In this document: positions 16,889 to 27,075 of the stretch, in pieces
Layout: each line of letters opens with the position of its first letter
Position numbering within the stretch: position 1 is the stretch's first letter
From: an uncultured Clostridia bacterium
GTDB taxonomy: Bacteria > Bacillota > Clostridia > Lachnospirales > Lachnospiraceae
Direction of reading: 5' to 3'
Length of the DNA: 64,000 nucleotides
Assembly: GCA_947385955.1 (NCBI GenBank)
Contig: CANDNA010000001.1
Location: 103,065 to 167,064, forward strand
Program-made: the position numbers and the translations under genes
The notes under the pieces: model-generated
Databases searched by the model: none
The model's input: the letters and a program-made list of their open reading frames with translations, nothing else
What the model was told of the DNA's origin: nothing

Positions 16889-18675
16889 GTCTCCACCTCA
16901 TCCACTTTCATGCGGGGAATCCGCAGCCGCACACAGGTGCCTTCCCCATAAGCACTCTCCACGGACAGCCCGTAATCCTGTCCATACAACATTTTCAGAC
17001 GGGCATTGATATTGTAAATGCCAATGGAATCCCCGGATTCTATGACATCCTTGTCATTTTCCCGGAGTTTCCGGTTCAGTTCCGCGCTGTCTGTCCCTAC
17101 CCCGTTGTCCGTAACAGAAATCAGAAGAAGTCCCTCGCTCTCTTTGGCCGTTACACTGACACATTTTTCTCCGTGTTTGTTTTTCAGTCCGTGGTTCAGT
17201 GCGTTTTCCACCAGAGGCTGGAGAGAAATACGGGGAATGGAATCCTGCAGCACACTGTCTTCAATGCGAAAACTATATCTGACCTCTTCCCGCATCCGCA
17301 CATTCATGACAAAAATATAGTTTTTCAGATGGTTTATCTCCCTCGCCACCGTGGAATAGGGATGCTTCATATCCAGACTGTAGCGGAAAATGCCCGACAG
17401 AGACTGACATAAGCTGCTGACAATCTCACAGTTCTGGATACTGGAAATACTGCTCATGGTATCCAGCGTATTATAAAGAAAATGAGGATTGATCTGCGCC
17501 TGCAGAGCCTTATATTCCGCCCGGTTCAGAAGAAGCTGGTTCTCATACTCTTTACCGATCAGACGCTGTATCTCATCCAGCATTTCGTTAAATTCCTTGC
17601 CCAGACGTCCGATTTCATCCTCCGCCCTGTAAGCCGCCCGCAGCCCTGTATTGCCGTAGCGGATGCGAATGATCGTATCTGTCAGCTGCTCCAGCGGTCT
17701 GGTAAGGCTTTTTGTAACATAAGAAATAGCAATGGTCATCAGTACGATCATGGCTGCCGCCGTCAAAATCAGGTTGCGGGTAAGCAGCGCCTGATTCTGG
17801 CGCAAAATCTCCTGGGGCATAATGGAATAGGCATTCATATTATATTTCTGCTGGGATACCTGAAACAACACCTTGTTTTTTTCAGAAATATGTGCAATTT
17901 CTTCTGCTTCCCCTGCCCGGATACAGGCGCTGACCTTTTCATAATAGTCCGCGCTTTCCGCCTCCAGGTTGCCGATGGCATAAATCTGCCGGTCCCCCAT
18001 AGGCTGCAGCCAGATATACATGGCGTCGTTAACCACATATTTCTTCATAATCTTTTCCAATGCCTTACTGTCCACATCACAGACCAGATAGCCGATCCGC
18101 TCATCCAGATCGGTGGTATTGTAAATCTTCACCACAAACCGGACAATATTCCTTTCCCGGTGCTCATTATAATAACTGGAGATCAGCATGGCGTTGTCGG
18201 AAGAAGCCACATATTCCCTGACCTTCTTCCCGTTATATCCGGGCGTCTCATGGATATCCCGCGGATAATTGTATTTCGGTGTTACTGTCTTACGGTATGC
18301 GCTGACCAGTTCATGCTCCGCCGTATATACATAAAAAGCCACCACATTGTCGGCGGTGCTGAAATTTTCCGCTGCCATGTCAAAGGCCAGCCTGTAATAT
18401 TTGCGCTGCAGCTCCTCCACGCTGCTGCTGCCCAGATCCCGCATAAATTCCTTGTCATTGTATATTTTAATCAGGCCTCTCTCTATATTGCGGAAAAAAG
18501 AGTTCAGCTCATTCTGCATATTCTCCAGTGTATGGAAACTTTCATTCTCCGCCTGGTCATAAATCAGCGCGGAGGAGGCCCCCTGATAAAGCACTGTCTG
18601 TATCAGCAGCGCTGCCAGCGTGCTGCACAGACACACCAGCAATATTTTTTCCCGCATCCGCAGTTTTGTCCTCAT
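16876..18675 (-). CDS. Sensor histidine kinase, YesM type
   Basis: 599 residues. Transmembrane helix near residues 12-32, a large extracellular sensor (~35-295), second helix ~300-320, HAMP, then a His_kinase domain. LQAQINPHFLYNTLDT carries the phosphorylated His, and VTDNGVGTDS is the ATP-binding G box. GGAGGGGGT precedes the ATG. It is the first gene of the alpha-galactoside operon and partners with the overlapping YesN-type regulator. The ligand is unknown, but a sugar or sugar-loaded binding protein is likely. Confidence 0.92.
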   Translation of the reverse strand: MRTKLRMREKILLVCLCSTLAALLIQTVLYQGASSALIYDQAENESFHTLENMQNELNSFFRNIERGLIKIYNDKEFMRDLGSSSVEELQRKYYRLAFDMAAENFSTADNVVAFYVYTAEHELVSAYRKTVTPKYNYPRDIHETPGYNGKKVREYVASSDNAMLISSYYNEHRERNIVRFVVKIYNTTDLDERIGYLVCDVDSKALEKIMKKYVVNDAMYIWLQPMGDRQIYAIGNLEAESADYYEKVSACIRAGEAEEIAHISEKNKVLFQVSQQKYNMNAYSIMPQEILRQNQALLTRNLILTAAAMIVLMTIAISYVTKSLTRPLEQLTDTIIRIRYGNTGLRAAYRAEDEIGRLGKEFNEMLDEIQRLIGKEYENQLLLNRAEYKALQAQINPHFLYNTLDTMSSISSIQNCEIVSSLCQSLSGIFRYSLDMKHPYSTVAREINHLKNYIFVMNVRMREEVRYSFRIEDSVLQDSIPRISLQPLVENALNHGLKNKHGEKCVSVTAKESEGLLLISVTDNGVGTDSAELNRKLRENDKDVIESGDSIGIYNINARLKMLYGQDYGLSVESAYGEGTCVRLRIPRMKVDEVETWNR

Positions 18676-18733
18676 ACCCCCTCCTTTCCCGGAATTTTTG
18701 TTTCCGGAATATCATATCCCTTTGCAAAAACTT

Positions 18734-20092
18734 CTACCTTTCCGTACTGCCATCATACAGATAAGACATTTTTGCGGCGGCGGCCCCGATGCGCCTGTAT
18801 GTGACTCTTTTACAGAGAAAATCTGTCAGCTTTCCATATTTCCGGTAGAACAGGTTAAACAACAGATAGGGCACTCTCTGCCGCTTCTGTACCGGCATCC
18901 TTTGCAGGATATGCTTCAGGCTGTATACCTGCCGGTAGAGCCATACATATCCGGTATACAGCTCCCGCCCGGTCATCTGTTTGGGACGGAATACCACATG
19001 GGCCGTATTGTACAGAGACAGGTCATCCGTCAGAATCCGTCCTTCCCGTTTCATTCTGTCATACAGCGCTGTCCCCGGATAGGGAGTCAGGATATGGGAT
19101 GTGACCGTTTCGATTTTATTTTGCAGGATCCAGTCCAGTGTGGCCCGGAAAGTCTCTCTGGTATCTCCGTCCAGCCCGAATACAAAACTGGCATTGATCA
19201 TAATGCCCCTGTCATGAATGGCTTTCACGGCCTGCTCATACTCTGCCGTGCTGTTCTGTACCTTATGTACCGTCCGGATGGAATCCGGACTGATGCTTTC
19301 AAACCCGATAAACAGGCTCTGGCAGCCGCTCTCTTTCATCAGATCCAGCAGCGCCGGATCCCGGGCCGCATTGACGGAAACTGCCGCATTCCATTTCAGC
19401 TTCATAGGCCGGATGGTCTGCAGAAATGCTCTGGTCCATTCAGGATTCCCTGCAAAATTATCGTCAATAAACATAATGTGTCTGGAATGTACCGCCCGGA
19501 TATCCTCCAGCACATCTGCAATGGGACGGTTCAGATAATGCCTCTGCTCTGCACTGTTATAGCAGAAATCGCAACGAAACGGGCATCCCCTGCTGGTATG
19601 GATCACATTGCAGTACAGATACATATCCCGGTCCGCCAGATCATAGGCCGGGGACACCAGATCCGCTCCCCGCAGCTTCCCGCTGCACCGGTACACCCGT
19701 TTCAGGCTGCCCTGCTCATAGTCTCTTATGATATCCGGCCAGGTCCCTTCTGCCGCCCCGATACACAGTACATCAAAGCAGCCTTCCGGAATGGTGTCCG
19801 CAGCCGTGGTAATATGAATCCCGCCTGCCACCACAGCAATTCCTTTCTGACGGAACCGCTTTGCAATCCGGACTGCCCGCGGCAGAGTATCCACCGTCAC
19901 CGATATCCCCACCAGATCGGGACTGTCCTCATACACGATTTCCTGTACATTTTCATTTTCCAGAGAGATCCGGTGCGTCTGCCTCAGCAGAGCGGCAACG
20001 GTCAGAAGTCCCAGCGGCGGCGCCATATGGATTTTCAGATCCGTATCCATCGGCCTTTTGTTCATTTTGGGCTGAATCAGCTTAATATACAT
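18734..20092 (-). CDS. B12-binding radical SAM protein
   Basis: 452 residues from ATG 20092 (AAAGGCAGGGGT upstream; a GTG at 20107 overlapping the previous stop is the alternative). The N-terminal Rossmann-like domain matches cobalamin-binding B12-type domains (DLVGISVTVDTLPRAV and AVVAGGIHITT). The radical SAM cluster motif GCPFRCDFC (CxxxCxxC) follows near residue 160. Relatives do methylations or unusual C-C chemistry on diverse substrates; none can be named here. It lies just downstream of the PARG-like gene, which may be chance. Confidence 0.88.
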   Translation of the reverse strand: MYIKLIQPKMNKRPMDTDLKIHMAPPLGLLTVAALLRQTHRISLENENVQEIVYEDSPDLVGISVTVDTLPRAVRIAKRFRQKGIAVVAGGIHITTAADTIPEGCFDVLCIGAAEGTWPDIIRDYEQGSLKRVYRCSGKLRGADLVSPAYDLADRDMYLYCNVIHTSRGCPFRCDFCYNSAEQRHYLNRPIADVLEDIRAVHSRHIMFIDDNFAGNPEWTRAFLQTIRPMKLKWNAAVSVNAARDPALLDLMKESGCQSLFIGFESISPDSIRTVHKVQNSTAEYEQAVKAIHDRGIMINASFVFGLDGDTRETFRATLDWILQNKIETVTSHILTPYPGTALYDRMKREGRILTDDLSLYNTAHVVFRPKQMTGRELYTGYVWLYRQVYSLKHILQRMPVQKRQRVPYLLFNLFYRKYGKLTDFLCKRVTYRRIGAAAAKMSYLYDGSTER

Positions 20093-20103
20093 ACCCCTGC
20101 CTT

Positions 20104-20949
20104 TCACCCGGCACAGCCAAACTCATGTTCAAACGCAGCAATACTTCTTCCGCCTCTTCGATCCAGCACTGCAAATACGACTGTCTCAAACACCCCGGCA
20201 AAACAATCACCCAGCAGTTCCTTCCACCACGCTGCGACCTGCTCCGGATCATTGCGGAATACCCCGCAGCCATAAGCCCCCAGAATCAGATGCCTGCAGC
20301 CCTGCCCTGCAAACACAGCCAGGGCCAGCTTCATCCTGTGCTTCATCACTGCTCCTGCCAGGGCGGTATCCTCTCCTTTTAACACCACCTGTCCCATATT
20401 CACCGCAGGAAGTGTCAGTACCGACGCCGTAACCGGCTCTTGCAGCAAGTGAAAATCACCGTCCCGGAAAAATACCACATCTTCGGCATAGATGGCATGA
20501 TCGGTATACATCATCGTCCCACAGGCCCGGTTGGCCACGTAGTATGTCTCATGAACGGTCTGCGTCCTGTAAAGGCAGCTGGAAATGGCAAGGCTCTCCT
20601 CCTGTGCCATCGCCCCGTTGATAAACCCGCCGCCCGGATTTTTGGCGCTGGCAAAGTTCAGCACTCCCGCAGCCCTGCCCTCTGCTGCCAGCTCTAAAAT
20701 CGCATCCACGGTACTGCCGTTTCTGACCCGGTATCCCGTTTCCTGTGTCCTGTCTGTCTTTTCCCTCTTCTCCCACTCCTCCAGCAATGCTTCCCCCTGC
20801 GCCGGTGTCAGCAGCATACTGTTTCGTACCGCCCGCTCCTGCTCTTCTGCAATCCGGACTTTCCTGCCCTCTGTTTCATAATATCCCTGTTCCATAATTG
20901 CCAGCGTTTCCCCGGCCATCTTTTTAAAATCCATCTTTCTTTCTCCCAT
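20104..20949 (-). CDS. TIGR02452-family, PARG-like macrodomain protein
   Basis: 281 residues. The signature FASAKNPGGGFINGAMAQEE gives GGG-x7-QEE, the catalytic loop of bacterial poly(ADP-ribose) glycohydrolases, with Glu as the catalytic acid. The C-terminal half has the macrodomain-type LILGAYGCGVFRNDPEQVA. It probably removes ADP-ribose from nucleic acid or protein. AAGGAGAG precedes the start. It follows a PD-(D/E)XK-like gene and an RNA kinase-ligase, which supports a role in reversing nucleic-acid damage. Confidence 0.85.
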   Translation of the reverse strand: MGERKMDFKKMAGETLAIMEQGYYETEGRKVRIAEEQERAVRNSMLLTPAQGEALLEEWEKREKTDRTQETGYRVRNGSTVDAILELAAEGRAAGVLNFASAKNPGGGFINGAMAQEESLAISSCLYRTQTVHETYYVANRACGTMMYTDHAIYAEDVVFFRDGDFHLLQEPVTASVLTLPAVNMGQVVLKGEDTALAGAVMKHRMKLALAVFAGQGCRHLILGAYGCGVFRNDPEQVAAWWKELLGDCFAGVFETVVFAVLDRRGGRSIAAFEHEFGCAG

Positions 20950-20958
20950 CTGCTCTCC

Positions 20959-21603
20959 TTACCGCCCGGCCCTGCCCCTTTTTTTCTCTGCCCGAAACGC
21001 CCTGATCTGTTCCTGTATGGCCGTATAGTCCCGCTCAAACAGCGCCTCACACATCTGACGCCGCAAAAGGGCATCCGGCACACGTTCCAGCAGTTTTTTC
21101 CGGACGAACAGCTTGCTCTTTTCCCGGTATCCGGGAAGCCCGTTCCACTCCTGAATCTGTAAAAGCTCCGGCCTCCAGAGCAGGCCAAGCTGCCTGCCCC
21201 GGTCCACCTTGGGATTGGGCATGGGTTTTCTCAGAATATAAAAATCCACCCTGCCCTCTGCCAGCTCTGCCGTAATAACACCCCACCAGTCGGGAAGATG
21301 TTCCTTCACATGCAGGGCATGGCTGGTTCCCACCACAGCATAATTAAAATCATAATATAAATCATAGTCCTTTACCTGCCGCTGCAGCCGGGCATAGGTA
21401 TCCGCATCGCTTTTGATTTCAATGCCGCAGAGGGCATTTTCCATAACCATAACGGCATCGGCTCTTGATCTCCCCATTGTTTTCTCTTCCAGGATCCGGA
21501 TTTTCCCGTAAGTTTCCTCCAGGAAGTCAAACAAAGGCTCTCTGATATCCTTATCTTTCAGCATCCGTATTTCCCCCGCTGTAAAAGGTCTGTCACTGCC
21601 CAT
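20959..21603 (-). CDS. sce7726/MmcB-like PD-(D/E)XK-fold protein
   Basis: 214 residues from ATG 21603, which overlaps the previous stop by 11 bases; an ATG at 21561 with a better binding site (GGGGGAA) and the usual family start MLKDKDIREPL is an equally good choice. The nuclease-like core is KTMGRSRADAVMVME followed by CGIEIKSDADTY, fitting the E/D...ExK pattern of restriction-endonuclease folds. Neighbours encode RNA repair and ADP-ribose hydrolysis. Whether it cuts, or only binds, nucleic acid is not known. Confidence 0.78.
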   Translation of the reverse strand: MGSDRPFTAGEIRMLKDKDIREPLFDFLEETYGKIRILEEKTMGRSRADAVMVMENALCGIEIKSDADTYARLQRQVKDYDLYYDFNYAVVGTSHALHVKEHLPDWWGVITAELAEGRVDFYILRKPMPNPKVDRGRQLGLLWRPELLQIQEWNGLPGYREKSKLFVRKKLLERVPDALLRRQMCEALFERDYTAIQEQIRAFRAEKKRGRAGR

Positions 21604-23782
21604 TATAAAACATACGCCGCAGACTGCAGATATCTTTGGGCAGGCTTTCCGCATCCCCCTGCTCTCTCTTCGTTTTCAGCCAGGCATAAAATTCGTTGGC
21701 CTCAGGCGTGGCCAGCGCCGATGTCCTCCTGATGTATCCCCGCCGGAGCGTTTCCCGGGCAACACCCCTCATAAACTTCCAGAACTGATAATATCTCAGC
21801 TTGAGCTTGGTCATAAAGCCTGCGCTGTCCTCAATGACAAATCCCTCTATTTTCCGGCCCTTATATTCATAGTCCTCTTCCAGGACTTCCCCGTACCAGT
21901 CAAAAAACTCCGGCCAGCCGGCAATTTCACAGGCTTTTTCTTTGGGGCGAAGTCCGAACCGGTCCGCAATATGACACATGGCTTCGTATTCATATCTGGT
22001 AAATTCCATCCGGTTTTCAATGATGTCAAGAAGATACAGGCTGCTTTCCGGATATTCGATAATATGCGGATCATGCTCCATATCCACACATTCAAATACG
22101 AAAGAAACATCCTGTTCTTTCAGATACCGCTTCATCTCCTCCAGCTTTTCGGCGCTGACCGTGCTGTGCAGCATTTCTTTCAGCCAGCCGGCAAACTGTC
22201 CGTCTATGGTGGACTTGCTGGCAATCAGCAGGTCATCCTCATACGGATGACAGCTGACGATTCCCAGAAATCCGTTCTCTTTCACGTAAACATTGACCGG
22301 GAACCGGAGCCTGTGCTGCAGCATATCAAATCTGGTCTCAGCCCGCTCATTGATGTTGAAAAACTTATTGTAAGCCCTGGCCGCCACCTTCCAGTTTACC
22401 GTATCAATATAAAGGCCCCTGGCGCGGACCGTCTGTTCATCCCAGGCCCTGTCATAAAACGCTTGATCCGAATAGTTAAAGGAGGACAGATTCCCGAACT
22501 TCTTTTCCAGCACATACCGATTCTGCCGCAGCGCCGCCACGGTTTCTTCCACGGAGCTTACCTGCTCTTCCTGCTGTATCCCGAATTCCGGCAGGCGGTA
22601 TACATCATTTCTGACCTCCACCGTATGGATCCCTTCCCCGTCCACCTGCACGCAGCGCAGACAGCCGCCGTATTCCACCTGTCCTTCCAGATTAAATACC
22701 CTGTCATTTACCATAACCGGAAGCTGCTTTGTATTTCTGTGTCCGTGAATCTGATAACAGTTTCCCGGTGTGGTATCGTAAAATGCATCCGCTACCTTTT
22801 CAAAGTCATTATAGTCCCCCACCCCTTTGATCATCTGCTCTGTTGTCACAAAAGAAAGATTTTCCGGCAGGGTACTTAACCCTGCATGGGTTACCAGATA
22901 GATGTTTTCTCCATATCGATAATACGCACACTGGCCGAATTTCCGATAAAGCTGTCTTACGTCCTTTTTACTGAGCCGGGCACGCTCCAGAGCGCCCCTG
23001 GTCACTGTTTCAAATTCCATCGAACGCCCCTGACAGTCATTGGCCCAAAGCCAGAGCCATCTTTCATGATTGCCCTCCAGCAGCAGCACATTTTTCCGGT
23101 TCATAACAGAAAGGAGAAACTGTAAAACCTCCGCATTTTCCACACCCCGGTCAATATAATCCCCTACAAATATGTACATCTCATCTTCTTTGATGCCGCC
23201 GTTATCTTCCAGATATTTCTGCAACGCGGTATTGCATCCGTGAATATCGCCAATGTGATGGATCCTTTTATAGTGGGATAAATCAAACAGTTTCAGCCAG
23301 ATCGTATCCAGTTCATCCGGACGGATCACCTTGATGCCGGACGGAACCTTCTGGGTGGCAAACCGGGAATACATCCGTTCGATGATTTCCTCCGATACCT
23401 GCTTCAGCGGTTCTCTCCCTGCGTTTCTGCGCTTTACTTCCTCGATGGGAATGTCTGTAAAATCCACACAATAGATCCGGTAACGGTACGTGCTGCACAT
23501 CTCCCGATACCTGGTCATTTCGGAAGTTTTGGAGTTGGTGGCGTCAATCACCGTAAAATCCCCCCGCTGCATCCTGATCTCCAGAATGGAAAACAGGATC
23601 TTCCACACAGCCTTATCATTGCTCTGACTGATATTTTCCGTACCATCCACCTGCAGCACCGGGCTCTGGCACAGCAGCCGGATATCATCGGCGGACAATG
23701 TATAAGGCTTTAACCCGTTTTGTGCAATCCACGTGGTTTTCCCGCAGCCCGCACTCCCCCGCAGCAATAATAAAATCCTCAT
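21593..23782 (-). CDS. Polynucleotide kinase-phosphatase-ligase (RNA repair)
   Basis: 729 residues with three catalytic modules in line. Residues 1-150: 5'-kinase with P-loop GSAGCGKT (9-16). About 170-330: calcineurin-like phosphatase, with HIGDIHG, FVGDYIDRG, LLLEGNHERW and THAGL. About 400-700: T4 Rnl1-like RNA ligase, with motif I VKENG (Lys ~498 would carry AMP), FECVD, EGFVIE and the motif V lysines TKLKLRYY. Such proteins heal and seal broken tRNA or other RNA, for example after ribotoxin cleavage. The downstream sce7726-like and PARG-like genes overlap or follow within 10 bases, so the three are probably one unit. Confidence 0.9.
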   Translation of the reverse strand: MRILLLLRGSAGCGKTTWIAQNGLKPYTLSADDIRLLCQSPVLQVDGTENISQSNDKAVWKILFSILEIRMQRGDFTVIDATNSKTSEMTRYREMCSTYRYRIYCVDFTDIPIEEVKRRNAGREPLKQVSEEIIERMYSRFATQKVPSGIKVIRPDELDTIWLKLFDLSHYKRIHHIGDIHGCNTALQKYLEDNGGIKEDEMYIFVGDYIDRGVENAEVLQFLLSVMNRKNVLLLEGNHERWLWLWANDCQGRSMEFETVTRGALERARLSKKDVRQLYRKFGQCAYYRYGENIYLVTHAGLSTLPENLSFVTTEQMIKGVGDYNDFEKVADAFYDTTPGNCYQIHGHRNTKQLPVMVNDRVFNLEGQVEYGGCLRCVQVDGEGIHTVEVRNDVYRLPEFGIQQEEQVSSVEETVAALRQNRYVLEKKFGNLSSFNYSDQAFYDRAWDEQTVRARGLYIDTVNWKVAARAYNKFFNINERAETRFDMLQHRLRFPVNVYVKENGFLGIVSCHPYEDDLLIASKSTIDGQFAGWLKEMLHSTVSAEKLEEMKRYLKEQDVSFVFECVDMEHDPHIIEYPESSLYLLDIIENRMEFTRYEYEAMCHIADRFGLRPKEKACEIAGWPEFFDWYGEVLEEDYEYKGRKIEGFVIEDSAGFMTKLKLRYYQFWKFMRGVARETLRRGYIRRTSALATPEANEFYAWLKTKREQGDAESLPKDICSLRRMFYNGQ

Positions 23783-23890
23783 GTTTCTCTCCCCTTTTCA
23801 GGTATTTGGCTTCACTGCATAAGCCTCTGTCATCAGTATACATGACAGGCAGACAAATACAAGAGATTGCCGGTATAATATTGCGGCAAG

Positions 23891-23937
23891 GAAAAATCCA
23901 GGCGGGAAATCCCTTTCACCGGAATCTCCCCCTGGAT
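23891..23937 (-). terminator. Terminator after the second chemoreceptor gene
   Basis: Outer stem ATCCAGG/CCTGGAT (23896-23902, 23931-23937) extended by an inner GGGAgATTCC/GGgATTtCCC pairing. It is followed by TTTTTCC on the minus strand. It lies in the 177-base gap before the RNA repair gene. Confidence 0.75.
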
Positions 23938-23959
23938 CTGTCTGTCCTCTTTCGTTTGC

Positions 23960-26098
23960 TTATGCTTCTTTTAAATGGAACTGATTTACCAGTTCATGCA
24001 GACGTTTTGACTGTCTGGACAGTTCCTCACTTGTCAGCGCACTTTCCTGTGCCGCTGAAATATTGGTCTGTACCACGCCTTCGATCTGATCCACGCTTCT
24101 GGTCACTTCCTCCAGAATCTTTTTCTGGTTCTGGGAAGCATCGCTGATCTTATTCACAGAGCCTGCTATTTCTTTTGCACCCTCCACAACTGCCACCAGA
24201 GAATTGGCTGTTTCATCTGCAATCAGAACCCCGTTTTTCACTGCTGTCAGGGAGCGCTCGATCAGTTCGGTTGTCTGGCTGACAGATTCCGAACTCTTGG
24301 CTGCCAGATCACGAATCTCATTGGCCACAACCGCAAAACCTCTTCCTGCCTCCCCCGCTCTGGCCGCCTCTATGGACGCATTCAGGGACAAAAGATTGGT
24401 CTGATCCGCGATGTCCTCTATTGTTTTGATAATAGCCTCTATTCCTGCGGAAGATTCCCGGATGTCTGTCATGGCATGGATCAGTTTATCCATCTCCGCA
24501 TTGCTCTTTTCAATCCTTTCACTGACATCCATCGCATTCTGACTCATCTTCTGTGCATCATCCGCATTGCCTGTAATATCCCTTGACAGTGTTTCTATGG
24601 ATGCCGCCAGTTCTTCAATGGCTTCTGCCTGCTCCGCAGCTCCCTGGGAAAGCGCCTTTGCACCGCTGGAAACACTGACAGAACCTGTGGCCACATCATC
24701 TGCGGAAAGCATGATCTGGCGCAGTGTATTGTTCAGGGAATCCACAATCTTCTCGATGGAAGTCTGAATCGGGATAAAGTCACCAATGTACTTCTGACGG
24801 ATTTTTACATCCATATCATTGTCCGCCATCTGGGACAACTGCTGAGAAATATCCTGGACATAATTGTCCACTGTCGTACTGATATGATTCAGCGCCCTGG
24901 CCATACGCCCCAGCTCATCATCCGTATCCACCCCGACAGAAATTTTCAGATTCCCTTCTTCCAGGCTGGAAGCGCCGTTTAAGATCTCCTGCACCGGATC
25001 CAGATACTTCTCAATGATCCGGTAAATCGTATACAGCAGTACCACGCCGAACAGAATCACCACCAGCATTAGTTTTACCGTATCTTTGATCAGTGCTATA
25101 TTAAATTCGCTTTTATCAATGGCAAGGTAAAGTGTCCAGTAATTCCCACTGCTCAGTTTCAGCGGAACCGTAATGGAAATGCCTCTTTTTCCTGTGGCAT
25201 AATTGGTCATTTTGGTATTTTCCACAGAAATACTGTTTATGTAAGAGCCTTCTTCCATCTGTTTCAGCGTTTCCGTATCAGACTGCATCGTATCATACCC
25301 TGCCTGGGAGGCCATTTTGCCCACGGTGGAAGGATCATTGGTATCCAAAAGCACCGTTTTGTCCTCTGCCAGTGCCACCATATGGGTAGATTTGTAACCT
25401 GTGCGGGCATACTGCTGCGTCTGCATATCATCCAGAGCCACATCACAGCCGGCCACACCCAGAAAAGCCCCCTCAGCATCATATACAGGGGCAATGATAC
25501 TGATCATCATAATATCTTTTCCCTGAAGCTGATATACATAGGGCTCCATTACATAGACTTCACCGGATGATTTGATGGTCTTATAATACTCCTTGTCAAA
25601 ATTATCAAACGCATCCTCATGCTTTTCAAATGTTACATTGGTACCGCTTTCGTCAAAATAAGCAATCGCTTCATATGCGATTTCTCTGTTATGTACATGA
25701 TAGGGCTGCCCATTGGCATCCGCAATGGCATTCTGCTCAAAATAGGCAAACACCGTAGTAAAATTCTGATTGCCCAGTAACACACCGGCCAGCGCATTGT
25801 CAATGGCATCCCTCTGCTCTTCCGGGGGCAGTGCAGAAATATTTTTCAGCGAATTGGCAAAGCCAAGGGCCTGCCCATACGCACTTTCTATGCTTTTTTC
25901 AATCAAAAAAGCATTTTCATATGCAACTGCCACCAACTTATCACTTGTAATCTCTTCCAACGAACGCATGGATATGATGCCTGAAATGGAAACAATCAAA
26001 AAAAACATAACTGCTACAATAACTGCTAACTTTGAAATGATTTTCTTGCTGAGACTGTCAGATGATACAATCCCGGTACTTTTGTTTTCTTTAGACAT
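23960..26098 (-). CDS. Methyl-accepting chemotaxis protein with Cache sensor
   Basis: 712 residues from ATG 26098, chosen for the AGGAGG 8 bases upstream. Transmembrane helix ~28-50, dCache-type extracellular domain (~60-345; [14 protein letters not shown] and [20 protein letters not shown] PAS-fold strands), second helix ~355-375, HAMP, and the signalling domain with [20 protein letters not shown] and [15 protein letters not shown]. Cache receptors bind amino acids, carboxylates or purines. A consensus promoter and the inverted-repeat element lie upstream. No che genes are visible. Confidence 0.93.
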   Translation of the reverse strand: MSKENKSTGIVSSDSLSKKIISKLAVIVAVMFFLIVSISGIISMRSLEEITSDKLVAVAYENAFLIEKSIESAYGQALGFANSLKNISALPPEEQRDAIDNALAGVLLGNQNFTTVFAYFEQNAIADANGQPYHVHNREIAYEAIAYFDESGTNVTFEKHEDAFDNFDKEYYKTIKSSGEVYVMEPYVYQLQGKDIMMISIIAPVYDAEGAFLGVAGCDVALDDMQTQQYARTGYKSTHMVALAEDKTVLLDTNDPSTVGKMASQAGYDTMQSDTETLKQMEEGSYINSISVENTKMTNYATGKRGISITVPLKLSSGNYWTLYLAIDKSEFNIALIKDTVKLMLVVILFGVVLLYTIYRIIEKYLDPVQEILNGASSLEEGNLKISVGVDTDDELGRMARALNHISTTVDNYVQDISQQLSQMADNDMDVKIRQKYIGDFIPIQTSIEKIVDSLNNTLRQIMLSADDVATGSVSVSSGAKALSQGAAEQAEAIEELAASIETLSRDITGNADDAQKMSQNAMDVSERIEKSNAEMDKLIHAMTDIRESSAGIEAIIKTIEDIADQTNLLSLNASIEAARAGEAGRGFAVVANEIRDLAAKSSESVSQTTELIERSLTAVKNGVLIADETANSLVAVVEGAKEIAGSVNKISDASQNQKKILEEVTRSVDQIEGVVQTNISAAQESALTSEELSRQSKRLHELVNQFHLKEA

Positions 26099-26142
26099 AA
26101 AAAAAGCCTCCTGCTGAATATAATTTGGAAACAATCACCAAT

Positions 26143-26171
26143 ATTATAAAGTGTTCCATTATGAAAGTCAA
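26143..26171 (-). promoter_or_regulatory. Sigma-A promoter of the Cache chemoreceptor
   Basis: Minus strand TTGACT (26166-26171), 17-base spacer, TATAAT (26143-26148). The start codon is 45 bases downstream. It abuts the cruciform repeat that begins at 26200. Confidence 0.85.
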
Positions 26172-26199
26172 TTCAGCAAAATGACTAAAACTTTATACC

Positions 26200-26478
26200 T
26201 TACCTTCGATTGACAAGAGCACATACGGTCAGGGCAGAGGAGATTTGGCGTCCTGTATCGTTACTTTCACTCCGCGTACGTCCAGTACGCGTCGCTCAAG
26301 TGCCTTGCAGGGCACCAAATCTCCTTCTGCCTGACTCTGCAACCTCAAGCGGAGAGAATTTCAGCAGTTTCAAGACAGACAACAGAGGCGTACTGGACGT
26401 ACGCCGATGGAGGATAACGCAGAAACTGCTGGAATTATCCCGCTTTGAGGCGTATGTGTCCTTGTCAATCGAAGGTAA
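26200..26478. repeat. 279-bp cruciform repeat element with 28-bp terminal inverted repeats
   Basis: The ends (26200-26227 and 26451-26478) are 28-base inverted repeats that differ only by an AG/GA swap. Inside are two arms. The left arm pairs 26228-26255 with 26308-26335 (GAGGAGATTTGG/CCAAATCTCCTT) and encloses CGCGTAC-gtcca-GTACGCG. The right arm pairs CCTCAAGCGG...AGCAGTTT with AAACTGCT...CCGCTTTGAGG and encloses GGCGTAC-tggac-GTACGCC. The two apical loops are also complementary to each other. There is no ORF and no transposase. It separates the chemoreceptor promoter from the clpP 3' end. Confidence 0.8.
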
Positions 26479-26493
26479 TATCGTTGAATTGTA

Positions 26494-27075
26494 TCATAAA
26501 ATCCGGTCTATCAGTCCATAGGAAAGCGCCTCCTGCGCACTCATATAGTAATCCCGCTCGGTATCCCGTTCGATTTCTTCTGCCGTATGCCCTGTGTTCT
26601 CTGCCAGAATCCGATTCAGTCTCTGTCTGCTTTTCAGCATATGCTCCGATGCAATTTTAATATCGCTGGCCTGCCCGCTGATGCCGCTGCCATGTATGGC
26701 CGGCTGATGGATCATAATTTCCGCATCCGGCAGCGCCATCCTCTTGCCCCGTGTGCCGCCTGCCAGCAGGAACGCTCCAAAGCTGGCCGCAAGCCCGATA
26801 CAGATCGTGGACACATCACACCGGATATACTGCATCGTATCATAGATCGCAAATCCCGCTGTTACAGAACCGCCGGGACTGTTGATATAAAGCTGAATAT
26901 CCTGATCCGGATTCTGCGCCTCCAGAAATAACATCTGAGCAACAATCACTCCGGCACTTTTGTCGCTTACCTCTTCTCCCAGAAAAAGAATCCGGTCAGC
27001 CAGCAGACGGGAAAAAATATCCTGGCTGCGTTCTCCCCGGCCGGTCTGTTCGATTACAAAGGGAATCACGCTCAT
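26494..27075 (-). CDS. clpP: ClpP-family serine protease (second-type ClpP)
   Basis: 193 residues from ATG 27075, giving the normal ClpP N-terminus [16 protein letters not shown]. The catalytic Ser is residue 98 in [11 protein letters not shown], with His in IMIHQPA and Asp in TERDYYMSA. ClpP is the proteolytic chamber that works with Clp ATPases. The Phe in ASFGA, where ASMGA is usual, and the missing clpX neighbour suggest an accessory ClpP paralogue. Its ATG overlaps the AraC-type gene stop, so the two are translationally coupled. Confidence 0.9.
   Translation of the reverse strand: MSVIPFVIEQTGRGERSQDIFSRLLADRILFLGEEVSDKSAGVIVAQMLFLEAQNPDQDIQLYINSPGGSVTAGFAIYDTMQYIRCDVSTICIGLAASFGAFLLAGGTRGKRMALPDAEIMIHQPAIHGSGISGQASDIKIASEHMLKSRQRLNRILAENTGHTAEEIERDTERDYYMSAQEALSYGLIDRIL

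Noticed and set aside
18620..20275. 551-codon plus-strand open frame
   Set aside because: Shadow of the radical SAM and PARG-like genes; no start signal or family pattern.
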